Shown here piece by piece: positions 36,405-44,801 of a stretch of DNA of 64,000 bases. The translations under genes were made by a program, and so were the position numbers. How positions within the stretch are numbered: position 1 is the stretch's first letter; the number at the start of each line of letters is the position of its first letter. The notes beneath the pieces are model-generated. The model was not told the DNA's origin and made no database searches. It worked only from the letters and a program-made list of their open reading frames with translations. The stretch covers positions 88,664 through 152,663 of the forward strand of contig NZ_JAHBBW010000011.1 in the NCBI RefSeq assembly GCF_018390535.1. Direction: 5' to 3'. The DNA comes from Bacteroides propionicigenes (GTDB lineage: Bacteria > Bacteroidota > Bacteroidia > Bacteroidales > Bacteroidaceae).

Positions 36405-36488
36405 CGGCAGGGAATTTTCAACCATTCAAAAAGGGTTTTCCCGGCAATATGAAACAGTAAAAACAGGATAAGGAGAAAGCGGCATTTC

Positions 36489-36645
36489 ATTTCTTCCGGC
36501 AAAGGTAGCCCCGTGTCCTGAGAAGCCCGGCAAGGCGGCCCTGCGGGCTGGTTGCCGTGAAATAATCATCCTCGCTGCGCTTGCGGTATTTTTTCACGGC
36601 AAGCCTTGCGGGATTCCGGACCGGGGCGGAAAAGCCTTCAGGAAA
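36489..36645 (+). promoter_or_regulatory. Quasi-palindromic leader element, copy 4 (candidate ssDNA promoter)
   Basis: CCCCG / CGGGG and GCCGTGAAA / TTTTCACGGC pair around ATCATCCTCGC; outer arms (TTCCGGC side and GCCTTCAGGAAA side) pair imperfectly. TTG-N23-TACCTTTG is on the left-arm minus strand, with AAAGGTAG facing CGGAAAA unpaired. Copy nearest to oriT on the left. The SLOG-family gene starts 55 bases after it. In duplex DNA the same box could also read toward traE. Confidence 0.65.
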
Positions 36646-36699
36646 TAAAATACCGTTCGGTTTGAATGGATATATGTAAAACAAAAAACAGAAGATAAC

Positions 36700-37215
36700 A
36701 TGGAAACAAGAAACAATCAGACAGTGGCTTTCACGGGACACCGTAAGGAACGTATTCTGCAAGGGTTCGGAAACGATCCCCGGATACTTGCACAAATCAG
36801 GGAAGCTGTGGCTGGAATGGTAACAGAACTGTACGGGCAGGGATACAAGGAATACTACACCGGGATGGCCAGCGGATTTGATATGACTGCTGCGGAGGCG
36901 GTCTTGCAGGTCAGGGAGAGATACGAAGGTATCAAGCTCATAGCGGCAGTACCTTTTCGGAAACAGCCCTTGTGGTTTGAAGCGGAAGACCGGCTGTTGT
37001 ATGCCCGTCTGTTGGAAAGGATGGACCAGGTGGTCATGGTTTCCGAGAATTACCACAAGGGCTGTTACCTGCGCAGGGATGAATACATGGTACGTAAGGC
37101 GGATGTTATCGTTGCCTATTGGGACCTCGTACCGAAAGGGGGAACATTCTACACGGTAAGCAAGGCGTTGGAATGCGGCAAGCCGGTCATCAACATCCAC
37201 GAAAGGCTGAGATAG
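36700..37215 (+). CDS. SLOG-family protein (DUF1273/YpsA-like)
   Basis: 171 residues. Opens TVAFTGHRKERILQGFG, the nucleotide-binding loop of the DUF1273/YpsA branch, and continues with EYYTGMASGFDMTAAEAVL and ADVIVAYWDLVPKGGTFYTV, the conserved Rossmann-like features of SLOG domains that bind nucleotides or derivatives. ICE copies are widespread. Possible role in sensing a nucleotide signal; unproven. It is the gene directly behind leader element 4. Confidence 0.8.
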   Translation: METRNNQTVAFTGHRKERILQGFGNDPRILAQIREAVAGMVTELYGQGYKEYYTGMASGFDMTAAEAVLQVRERYEGIKLIAAVPFRKQPLWFEAEDRLLYARLLERMDQVVMVSENYHKGCYLRRDEYMVRKADVIVAYWDLVPKGGTFYTVSKALECGKPVINIHERLR

Positions 37216-37311
37216 TGGGAACCGGGTTGTGACATTTACATAACTTATGCAAATCCACATGAACCGGGAACAAGCCGGAATGGACAAACAGGATATATTA
37301 AGAAACTATAA

Positions 37312-37342
37312 CTTGAATGTCCGGACAAAACCGGTATCTTTG
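37312..37342 (+). promoter_or_regulatory. Predicted promoter of the 37469 gene
   Basis: CTTG (37312-37315), a 19-base gap and TATCTTTG (37335-37342) fit the Bacteroidetes promoter pattern closely. Expected start near 37349, leaving a leader of about 120 bases. Confidence 0.65.
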
Positions 37343-37468
37343 TCTTTATGAATCAATCCGGTAGCCCGGCTTTATGTATCGCGAGGCAGTATCCGATATC
37401 CGGAAGCGGCTCCTGATGATGTGTACAGCCCGTATCTTGAATAATAATATTGAAAAAAACTATGAACC

Positions 37469-37972
37469 ATGAATGAAAACTGGCCTGAAATTGTGGAGGA
37501 TTTGTCACCTTGTCTTAGACCGGGAGCGATAAAAGGAGATTATCTGCGGGATGTAGGGTATTGCCTGAGATATCTCGGATGGAAAAAGACCAACGGGACA
37601 ATGGTGTTCCGGGACATGTGGCATTCAGGTGGGGATGACTCCGGACATCCCGATATACTGCTCTGTAAAAAAGAGAAGGACGGCACTTGTCTGCCGGTTC
37701 TTCCTGTTGTAGTAGAGTTGCCTGACAGTGAACCGTCCGGACGGCTGGCGTTGTCAATGCGGCAGTTAAAGCTTGATATCGGATTATATATAGGAAAAAA
37801 TATCCGGTTGTATTATCAGACTCCCGGTTGTAAGGATGAACCGGTCTGCGCATTTGTGGCGGACTTTCAGAAAGATGACATGAACGGAAGTGCGATTTGC
37901 GACCTGCTTCTTTATGAGAACTTCAGTCCGGAAAAGATGAACGGTTTTGTAATGGATGCCATACATGGGTAA
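37469..37972 (+). CDS. Unknown ICE protein, 167 aa, resembling restriction-enzyme HsdR N-terminal folds
   Basis: Soluble alpha/beta protein: GDYLRDVGYCLRYLGWKKTN, then HPDILLCKKEKDGTCLPVLP and VVVELPDSEPSGRLALSMRQ. The pattern of a PD in the first strand, a later VxE and a downstream Q resembles the nuclease-like N-terminal domain of HsdR or related predicted nucleases, but I cannot confirm catalytic residues. It has its own promoter and is less GC-rich than the tra genes. Confidence 0.6.
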   Translation: MNENWPEIVEDLSPCLRPGAIKGDYLRDVGYCLRYLGWKKTNGTMVFRDMWHSGGDDSGHPDILLCKKEKDGTCLPVLPVVVELPDSEPSGRLALSMRQLKLDIGLYIGKNIRLYYQTPGCKDEPVCAFVADFQKDDMNGSAICDLLLYENFSPEKMNGFVMDAIHG

Positions 37973-38088
37973 TAAGAAAAACTTTATACCGGCACTTGTG
38001 CATTAATGCTCCCGCTTCATTCCCCATACCAAAAGCCATTTTTATTCAATGGAAGATAATAAAAATGGCTTTTGATATAAACAGAATT

Positions 38089-38415
38089 TTAAATTATATC
38101 AGAACCCGTTTCCTGCTGCATCTTACGCTCCTTCTTTTTCTCTTTTTGCAGCTTTTTCTTAGCCTCCATTTCCGCCATGATCTGTTTCAGAGGCTTGACC
38201 GTTTCCGGTTCCTCACGTTTGAACCGCTTGAAATAGATACTTTCGATAAACTGTGGAAGCGGAGCTTTCCAGACCTCTTGCCTGTGGTTGTCTATCTTGC
38301 CGAGCTTGTCGGGATTCAGACCCAATTCACGGGCCATCTGCACCTGCCTGTCTGAAAGGCGGTGACGCTTCTGCGCCACCAGCCATTTTTCTAATATCGC
38401 TTTTGTCACTGCCAT
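38089..38415 (-). CDS. Small basic ICE protein, 108 aa
   Basis: Starts MAVTKAILEKWLVAQKRHRL; helix-turn-helix-like spacing at LSDRQVQMARELGLNPDKL (about 20-38), then KAPLPQFIESIYFKRFKREE and a Lys-rich tail (AKKKLQKEKKKERKM). Probably a DNA-associated protein, function unknown. A -7 box at 38437-38430 lies 15 bases before the ATG, so it has its own promoter. Confidence 0.65.
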   Translation of the reverse strand: MAVTKAILEKWLVAQKRHRLSDRQVQMARELGLNPDKLGKIDNHRQEVWKAPLPQFIESIYFKRFKREEPETVKPLKQIMAEMEAKKKLQKEKKKERKMQQETGSDII

Positions 38416-38429
38416 CGTTCATTTTTTTG

Positions 38430-38437
38430 CAAAGATA
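38430..38437 (-). promoter_or_regulatory. Predicted -7 box of the 38415 gene
   Basis: TATCTTTG on the minus strand, followed by GCAAAAAAATG; the start would fall near 38423, giving a very short leader to ATG 38415. Confidence 0.55.
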
Positions 38438-38644
38438 GAATTTTGCATTGATTTCTCTTAAATACTTGTTTGTCAGCATTACCTTATAGTCCATAATATA
38501 TAAGTGCCAATATTGGCAGAAATTTAATATGACGATGGAAATAAAAAGAGACAGTTGGGATATATATAAATTTCCAAAAACAGGAAAAGGCACACCGATA
38601 TCACATCGACATGCCTTCTGAAAAATATGACAACAAAGAAGCAA

Positions 38645-38911
38645 TTAAACAAATTCATTTATATCGAATGCCCCTGTCTCATTTTTTGTATTATCCATTT
38701 CTGAAATTTGTGAGTCATCACAAAGCATACTATCAATAAGATTTCCTATCTTCTTTTTAATAGCGGTTTCTTTCCGCATAATTCTGATGATTTCTTCTTC
38801 AGATAGATAGATGCGTGGGGCACGAATTGCAGGATTTCTTTTTATGCCAAAAGATTCTGCTTCTGACTTCGGCATTGCTTGTTGTTTTTTGTTTTTCACA
38901 TTCGATTCCAT
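38645..38911 (-). CDS. Unknown small protein of the traA operon, 88 aa
   Basis: Charged, with RAPRIYLSEEEIIRIMRKET and an acidic C-terminus (TGAFDINEFV). No recognised domain. Two bases after the 38914 gene, so it is co-transcribed with traA. It is AT-rich compared with the traE operon. Confidence 0.6.
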   Translation of the reverse strand: MESNVKNKKQQAMPKSEAESFGIKRNPAIRAPRIYLSEEEIIRIMRKETAIKKKIGNLIDSMLCDDSQISEMDNTKNETGAFDINEFV

Positions 38912-38913
38912 AT

Positions 38914-39702
38914 TTACATGTATTTATTCCAATCAATTCTAATCTGTTCCAAAGATTGTTTTGGCGCCTCTTTTCCATTTGGCATATTTTCCTTAAGCAG
39001 TTTTTCCAATTGGCTTTGAGTACTCAATTCGGTTGCAAAGAACCTGAACAGGTCTGTATCCTGAAGTTGGTACAGGGTTTCGGCTGCATTTCGGATTTTC
39101 TTTCTGTCATCCGTCCCCAAAATAAGTACATCAGCGACATTGTTCAATTCTTCAAAAGTCAGTGCCCTTGAAAAATCCGGGTCAGGAACACACCCGTCAT
39201 TTGACATAAGTTCCCGTTTTTCCGATTCTGTCAGTCCCTTTTGTGAAGAGAAACCATCTATCACATCATCCGGATCTATATCCTCATCTTCCTCTATAGG
39301 CTCTTTCTTCATAGGTTCAGAACGTGTGGGAGTTTTTCTCGCCATGTCCGGGTCTTCAAGATAGACTATTTTTGTCTTTCCGATTACTTCATTGTACTCG
39401 TCCAGTGGATTCGGCTGCGTTTCGGTTTTCTCTTCATGCCCGACTTTAAGGATATCCTTCTCCGCTTGTGCAATCCACGCTTCAGCCTTGTCCAGTCTTG
39501 CCCTATACCGGGCTTTCCTTGCTTTTTCCGCCATCCGCTTTTTGCGTGATTTCCATAACCGGATACGTGCAATACGCATATGACGAAGCTGACTATCCCA
39601 AAAATTATAAACTCTCGGACTGAAAATGAACATCCATACCTTATATAATATGTAGGTTGCCGACATGGCTTTTACTGAAAAATAAATTAATGTTGTTTCC
39701 AT
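38914..39702 (-). CDS. TraD-like conjugal transfer protein (DUF4122-like)
   Basis: 262 residues. N-terminal membrane segment (YFSVKAMSATYILYKVWMFI), a basic helix (RIARIRLWKSRKKRMAEKAR), an acidic linker (PIEEDEDIDPDDVIDG) and a C-terminal helical domain (EELNNVADVLILGTDDRKKI). Position after the ParA-like traA and the DUF3408-like gene agrees with TraC/TraD of CTnDOT-type elements; DUF4122 is recalled rather than verified. Confidence 0.65.
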   Translation of the reverse strand: METTLIYFSVKAMSATYILYKVWMFIFSPRVYNFWDSQLRHMRIARIRLWKSRKKRMAEKARKARYRARLDKAEAWIAQAEKDILKVGHEEKTETQPNPLDEYNEVIGKTKIVYLEDPDMARKTPTRSEPMKKEPIEEDEDIDPDDVIDGFSSQKGLTESEKRELMSNDGCVPDPDFSRALTFEELNNVADVLILGTDDRKKIRNAAETLYQLQDTDLFRFFATELSTQSQLEKLLKENMPNGKEAPKQSLEQIRIDWNKYM

Positions 39703-39704
39703 GA

Positions 39705-40124
39705 CTATTGAATTTTAGGGGGTGAAAAACGGTCTTTATACATTCGGGTGATTTCCTCGATGTTGAGTTCTATATGCTCAGCGATGATGTTACTGATATA
39801 GCTCGCAATACTTACTTCGGGAGCTATCACATGGAGATAATTCTTTATCTCGTCGTACAGCTTGCGGTTCAGGTACACCTGGATGCGTCCTGGCATGGGG
39901 GTATTCACCAGATACTTCTGACGAAAGTTACTGTCACATTCGGGCATATTGCAAGGTTTGGGATTTTTCCGGGCAGTTCCTTTTTCCGTATCCTGCCTTT
40001 CATTGTTTTCCTCTTCCGGAACCTCAACCACTATGATATCCTCGTTCTCGATGGCATCAGGAATGTCACCGACCATATACCCCCTGATTTTTTCTTCATT
40101 CACTTTTACAATTTTCTTTGCCAT
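39705..40124 (-). CDS. TraB/TraC-like protein (DUF3408)
   Basis: 139 residues: an acidic N-terminus (IENEDIIVVEVPEEENNERQ) and a C-terminal ribbon-helix-helix-like domain (NTPMPGRIQVYLNRKLYDEI, SIASYISNIIAEHIELN). This matches DUF3408, regularly encoded beside the ParA-like ATPase in Bacteroides ICEs. Probably a DNA-binding partner of TraA. Seven bases downstream of traA. Confidence 0.75.
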   Translation of the reverse strand: MAKKIVKVNEEKIRGYMVGDIPDAIENEDIIVVEVPEEENNERQDTEKGTARKNPKPCNMPECDSNFRQKYLVNTPMPGRIQVYLNRKLYDEIKNYLHVIAPEVSIASYISNIIAEHIELNIEEITRMYKDRFSPPKIQ

Positions 40125-40131
40125 ATCTCAA

Positions 40132-40884
40132 TTACAGGTTAAATTTTACAATCAGTTCGTTTGCCAATTCCTGCAATCCGCTGCCTTTAAGCTGTCCTGC
40201 CGGCGGTGGAAGGAGCGAGCAGCGGAAATAGGTACGTGTCCGCGATGAGAGTTCCTTGTCATAGCGACAGAGATCGGGAATCATTGAATCCAGAATTTTC
40301 AACCCCTGTTTCTTCATCAGTGCCATATAATTGTCAAGCACTTCGGTATTGCTTCTTTTCTTTACCTTGGTCCAGAACAGGAACACGTCTTTCAAGGGAA
40401 TGTTCTTCCGGTTTTCCGCACATTTCATAACACTTTTGGCAAAGACAAAACTGCTGTCCATAACGAAATTGTCAGCGGCAATGGGGGTCAATACATAATC
40501 CACATTGAAAATGGTCTGCAAAACGCCGGATATGTCCATAGACCCCGGCAAATCTATGAAAACGATATCAAAATCTGCTTTTGCCGCCAACTCTCCGGCC
40601 ACCTGGCGTGCATTCTCCGGCTTTGCCTGCCTGATAGGATAAATCCTGCATCCCCTGAGCCTCTGTTCCTCCAGCAACACCATGTACTTCTTGTTTATCT
40701 CCACCATCTCCATGTCCCGTTCCCTCAGATTGAACAGGCTGCGCTGGGTGGCGTCACAATCAACGATAGCCACATTCTTGCCCATCGAATAATTCAGGAG
40801 ACTGGCAAGTGTTACCAACATTGTACTTTTGCCGACCCCACCTTTCTGGTTGCTGACCGCAACGAATAACGGATTCTTCTTCAT
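40132..40884 (-). CDS. traA: TraA, ParA-family ATPase
   Basis: 250 residues. Deviant Walker A KGGVGKSTMLVTLASLL near residue 14, the NVAIVDCDATQRSLF segment (about 38-52, Walker A') and IVFIDLPGSMDISGVLQ (Walker B). ParA-type ATPases move or position DNA; TraA opens the traA operon of Bacteroides conjugative elements. Its promoter region, 240 bases upstream, shares the ACGTGATG box with traE and the DUF3945-topB operon. Confidence 0.92.
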   Translation of the reverse strand: MKKNPLFVAVSNQKGGVGKSTMLVTLASLLNYSMGKNVAIVDCDATQRSLFNLRERDMEMVEINKKYMVLLEEQRLRGCRIYPIRQAKPENARQVAGELAAKADFDIVFIDLPGSMDISGVLQTIFNVDYVLTPIAADNFVMDSSFVFAKSVMKCAENRKNIPLKDVFLFWTKVKKRSNTEVLDNYMALMKKQGLKILDSMIPDLCRYDKELSSRTRTYFRCSLLPPPAGQLKGSGLQELANELIVKFNL

Positions 40885-41128
40885 AACTGAACTTTTTTAA
40901 TGGTTTATTACACTATTGTTTTACTTGTCTGTTGTTTGCTTTGTGACAAGGTTTGTTAGTGATATGGTTACTTTGTGCTCACCAACCGGCAAACCGACCA
41001 ACCGATAGTTATCTGCCCCAACAAAGCAAGTAAACAATCACTGCCCACCTGTTGCAACAAGTGTTTTCGCTAACCGACAATACAACGGACAGCCACTTGA
41101 TTATTGGTTTGTTTTACCGTTCACGCTG

Positions 41129-41206
41129 CAAATAAAAGGGTATTTTTTCATACCTGCACTATGTTTTAAGGGAGGTGACGACCTGTGTCATCATTTGTCA
41201 TCACGT
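41129..41206 (-). promoter_or_regulatory. Predicted traA promoter with upstream ACGTGATG box
   Basis: Minus strand: ACGTGATG (41206-41199) within a longer stretch shared with 52265-52283 over 19 bases, then 66 bases to TTTG of the -7-like TTTATTTG (41136-41129). The spacing equals that at 52266-52343. The box is doubled (TGTCATCATT at 41186 and TGTCATCACG at 41196 on the plus strand). Confidence 0.55.
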
Positions 41207-41245
41207 TACATATAACCCGCTATTTTACAATAGGATAAACCGCCA

Positions 41246-41253
41246 TAACTTTG
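41246..41253 (+). promoter_or_regulatory. Predicted promoter (-7 box) of the mob operon
   Basis: TAACTTTG matches TAnnTTTG. A transcript from about 41260 would cross the oriT-like repeats and reach mobA at 41494. No strong -33 element is seen. Confidence 0.5.
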
Positions 41254-41346
41254 CACCGGCAACGGAACGGATACCGCTGCGGAGGTTTCCCGAAGCCGAA
41301 GAATGAGGCTGAAGGTCAAAACTTAATTTGACGAAGGAAAATTCAT

Positions 41347-41462
41347 GTTCAAGCGAACATAGCAAGTTGTGTTTTGAGGCACCCGAAATAAATTCGGGCA
41401 CTCAAAACAACTTGCCACTCGCCTGACGGCTCGGGGAGGATTCACTCCAAAGTCGTGAATCC
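41347..41462. other. oriT: Candidate origin of transfer (oriT)
   Basis: Three inverted repeats lie directly before the relaxase genes. GTTC-AAGC-GAAC is at 41347-41358. A long imperfect hairpin spans 41362-41415 (GCAAGTTG ... TTTTGAG ... CCCGAA, loop ATAAA, TTCGGG ... CTCAAAA ... CAACTTGC). GGATTCAC / GTGAATCC is at 41438-41462. This density next to mobA/mobB is typical of oriT; the nick site cannot be placed from sequence. Confidence 0.6.
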
Positions 41463-41493
41463 GGGGCCGGAAGATTAGAAACTGAAAATATCA

Positions 41494-41961
41494 ATGCGTA
41501 TGGAAGAAAACAAGAAGAAAAACTCAAGAAAAAGCGCAGGCAGGAAACCAAAATCCGACCCTGCCGTGCATCGTTATGTGGTACGGTTGAACTCGGAAGA
41601 GAACGGACGTTTTGATATTCAATTCCAAAAATCAGGATTGAAAGAACGCTCCAAGTTTATCAAGACAATGATTTTCGGCAAGGAAATCAAGGTGGTGAGA
41701 ATAGACAAGGCGACGATGGATTATTATATCCGCCTGACCAATTTCTACCACCAATTCCAGAGTATCGGCAACAACTACAACCAGACGGTGAAAGCCGTAA
41801 AGACAAATTTCGGGGAGAAACGGGCTTTCGTCCTGCTCCGTAATCTGGAAAAAGCAACAATAGACTTAGTGTTGCTGAGCAAGCGGATTATCATGCTGAC
41901 CCGTGAGTTTGAAGAAAACTATCTGATAAAACAACGGAAGGAGGAGGAAAATGGTGGCTAA
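41494..41961 (+). CDS. mobA: MobA-like relaxosome accessory protein
   Basis: 155 residues. Basic N-terminus (KKNSRKSAGRKPKSD), then a ribbon-helix-helix-like region (HRYVVRLNSEENGRFDIQFQ) and the conserved NFYHQFQSIGNNYNQTVKAV motif of mobilisation accessory proteins. It is thought to bind oriT and help the relaxase nick. Stop overlaps the relaxase start by 11 bases. The tandem ATGs at 41494 and 41500 are both possible starts. Confidence 0.85.
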   Translation: MRMEENKKKNSRKSAGRKPKSDPAVHRYVVRLNSEENGRFDIQFQKSGLKERSKFIKTMIFGKEIKVVRIDKATMDYYIRLTNFYHQFQSIGNNYNQTVKAVKTNFGEKRAFVLLRNLEKATIDLVLLSKRIIMLTREFEENYLIKQRKEEENGG

Positions 41962-43204
41962 AATCAACAGAGGTGCTTCGCTCTACGGTGCAATCATCTA
42001 CAACCTGCAGAAAGTGAACGACAATACAGCCCGCATCATTTACGGGAACCGCATGATTGCCAATGTGTCGGGGAACACGGAGCGTGTCATGCAACAGACC
42101 CTGTGGGCGTTTGACAACTACCTGCTTGCCAACAAGAATACAGAAAAGCCAGTCCTGCATATATCGTTGAACCCTTCTTTGGACGACCGGCTCACGGATT
42201 TGCAATTCACGGAACTGGCCAGGGAGTATATGCAGCGAATGGGCTATGGCAACCAGCCTTACATTGTATATATGCACGAGGACATAGACCGGAGGCATAT
42301 CCATATCGTTTCCACCTGCGTGAACGAAAAAGGTGAAAAGATAGACGACGCCTACGAGTGGAACCGCTCGATGAAAGCCTGCCGGGAACTGGAAAAGAAA
42401 TTCGGGTTGAAACAGGTGGATGACAAGCGCAAGGAACTATTGGAGCCGTATCTGAAAAAGGCTGACTACCAAAATGGTGATGTGAAGCGGCAGGTTTCCA
42501 ATATCGTCAAGAGTGTATTCTCCACTTATCGTTTCCAGTCTTTCGGCGAGTACAGCGCCTTGCTCTCCTGTTTCAATATCGAGGCGAAACAAGTAAAAGG
42601 CGAATTTGAAGGAACACCCTATAATGGAATTGTCTATACGATGACCGATGATAGTGGCAAGCCGATATGTACGCCCGTCAAATCTTCTCTTATCGAAAAA
42701 CGCTACGGCTACGAGGGATTGGAAAAGCGTATCGGGTACAACGCCCGTGAATACAAGAACAAGAAATGGCAACCGAAGATACGGAACGAAGTGGCGCTTG
42801 CCATGCACGGATGCCGTGGAAACAAGGAGGAGTTCACCCGTTTGCTCGCCGGGAAAGGTATTGATGTGGTATTCCGTGAAAATGATGAAGGACGTATCTA
42901 TGGCGCAACTTTCATCGACCATAAGAACCGTGAGGTATATAACGGTTCCCGACTTGGAAAAGAGTTTTCGGCAAACGCTTTTGAGCGGCTGTTTAACAGT
43001 CCGACCAATATGCCTGACTTGGATATGCCAATGCCTGCTCTTAATCGGCAAGGCGTTTTCTCCTCCGAAATGGAAAGCTCCATCGAACAGGCTTTCGGAA
43101 TCTTCGGCATTGACGCCAACGGTCCCGACCCGCAGGAAGAGGCGCTTGCCCGCAGGCTGCAACGCAAGAAGAAAAAGAAACGCCGTTCCCGCGGAATATC
43201 CTGA
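41951..43204 (+). CDS. mobB: MobB relaxase
   Basis: 417 residues. The N-terminal nuclease domain has INRGASLYGAIIYNLQKV (candidate Tyr near residues 13 and 18), the strand PVLHISLNPSLDDRL and the metal-binding HEDIDRRHIHIVS (H near 107, 115, 117). The C-terminal half is basic and ends in RRLQRKKKKKRRS. This is the relaxase that nicks oriT and leads the transferred strand. It overlaps mobA and precedes mobC by 36 bases. Confidence 0.92.
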   Translation: MVAKINRGASLYGAIIYNLQKVNDNTARIIYGNRMIANVSGNTERVMQQTLWAFDNYLLANKNTEKPVLHISLNPSLDDRLTDLQFTELAREYMQRMGYGNQPYIVYMHEDIDRRHIHIVSTCVNEKGEKIDDAYEWNRSMKACRELEKKFGLKQVDDKRKELLEPYLKKADYQNGDVKRQVSNIVKSVFSTYRFQSFGEYSALLSCFNIEAKQVKGEFEGTPYNGIVYTMTDDSGKPICTPVKSSLIEKRYGYEGLEKRIGYNAREYKNKKWQPKIRNEVALAMHGCRGNKEEFTRLLAGKGIDVVFRENDEGRIYGATFIDHKNREVYNGSRLGKEFSANAFERLFNSPTNMPDLDMPMPALNRQGVFSSEMESSIEQAFGIFGIDANGPDPQEEALARRLQRKKKKKRRSRGIS

Positions 43205-43240
43205 TTACAGATTTTATAAACCATTAAAACTATATTCATT

Positions 43241-44158
43241 ATGCAACAAGAAGATGATTTGAGGGGACTGGCCAAGGTCATGGAGTTCATGCGTGCCATA
43301 TCCATCGTGTTTATTGTCATCCACGTCTATTGGTACTGCTACCGTTCATTCGTGGATATGGGTATCAATATCGGGGTAGTCGACAGGATACTCCTGAATT
43401 TCCAGAGGACAGCGGGGCTTTTCAGCAACCTGCTCATCACAAAAGTATTTGCCGTCATATTCCTTGCCCTCTCGTGTTTGGGAACAAAAGGCGTAAAGAA
43501 TCAGAAGATGACATGGCAGAAAATATATGCCTCTTTCCTTGCCGGATTGGTGCTGTTTTTCATGAACTGGTGGATGCTCGACCTGCCGTTCAGTCCGATG
43601 GTCAATGCCACCTTGTACACGGCAACACTTACAGCCGGGTATATCCTGTTGTTGATGTCCGGCGTGTGGATAAGCCGGATGCTGAAACACAACCTCATGG
43701 AAGATGTATTCAATACCGCCAACGAGAGTTTCATGCAGGAGACACGGCTCATGGAGAACGAGTATTCCGTCAACCTGCCGACAAAGTTCGTCTATCAAGG
43801 CAGGGAATGGAACGGATGGATTAATGTTGTAAATGTTTTTCGTGCGTCCATCGTGCTTGGAACTCCCGGCTCGGGTAAGAGCTACGCAGTGGTAAACAAC
43901 TACATAAAACAGCAGATTGAAAAATCCTTCGCCATGTATATTTACGATTATAAGTTTCCAGATTTGTCCGAAATTGCTTATAACCATCTACTTAAACACA
44001 CTCAGAATTACAAAGTGAAGCCGGAATTTTATGTCATCAATTTCGATGATCCGCGACGTTCGCACAGGTGCAATCCCATCAACCCGAAATTCATGGCGGA
44101 CATCTCGGATGCCTACGAATCTGCCTACACGATTATGCTCAATTTGAACAAGACCTGG
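43241..44158 (+). CDS. mobC: MobC/TraG-type coupling protein, 5' exon (interrupted by group II intron)
   Basis: Exon 1 encodes 306 residues: an N-terminal YWFCY-type membrane part (IVIHVYWYCYRSFVDMG; TKVFAVIFLALSCLG; FLAGLVLFFMNWWML; TAGYILLLMSGVWIS) and Walker A VLGTPGSGKSYAVVN at about 205-218. It stops abruptly after the codon TGG at 44158, where GTGTG starts the intron; the native frame resumes at 46576 with ATA CAG AAA CAG. Coupling proteins hand relaxase-DNA to the channel. Exons joined give 675 residues, the usual family length. Confidence 0.9.
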
Positions 44159-44801
44159 GTGTGACCTGTAAAGTCGCGTAATTGATTGTTAAACAGTGAT
44201 ATTAGTTGCATGATTTAACCCGCTGTTCCGTCAGCGGTAGCCTACTATAAGGTGCATCTCCAGTGATGGGTTGTGCCAAGCTTATAGGACAAAGTACACT
44301 CTCCGAAAGGACAAGACTGAACCGTGAGGGAACGTCAAGGGCGGTTAGTATCATACTGCCGAGTGGCGAGGCTGGATAGCATGGTTAACATAAGTGAACT
44401 GTCTTTAGCCATCGTGAGGTTTGAAGGAGCGGAAGATACTTTAGCTCTCACCAAAAGGTAAGCAGTCGGATAACCCCTGCCCATGTTGGGGTTACACGGA
44501 CATGGCACTGCCGGTGGACTTGACAGAACCTAAACTATCCTTTTGTCAATTACGTGGAACAGGGCAAGCCTGTATCTCTCTCGTAACAACGCGAGTAAGC
44601 GAACCGCAAGGCAAGCCGAAAGGGGTGCAGGTATGAGATAACGGAGAAAGCGAACGCCTCCCTGTAATGGGGAGGATACGGATTGAATCGACATCACGGG
44701 CTGATTGTGGATAACATCATCCGACACGAAAGTGGGCAGACTTCCGTATATGGTAACTCTTTACAAGATAACTTTTAGAACTTTCAAAAGGAGGAAAGCA
44801 A

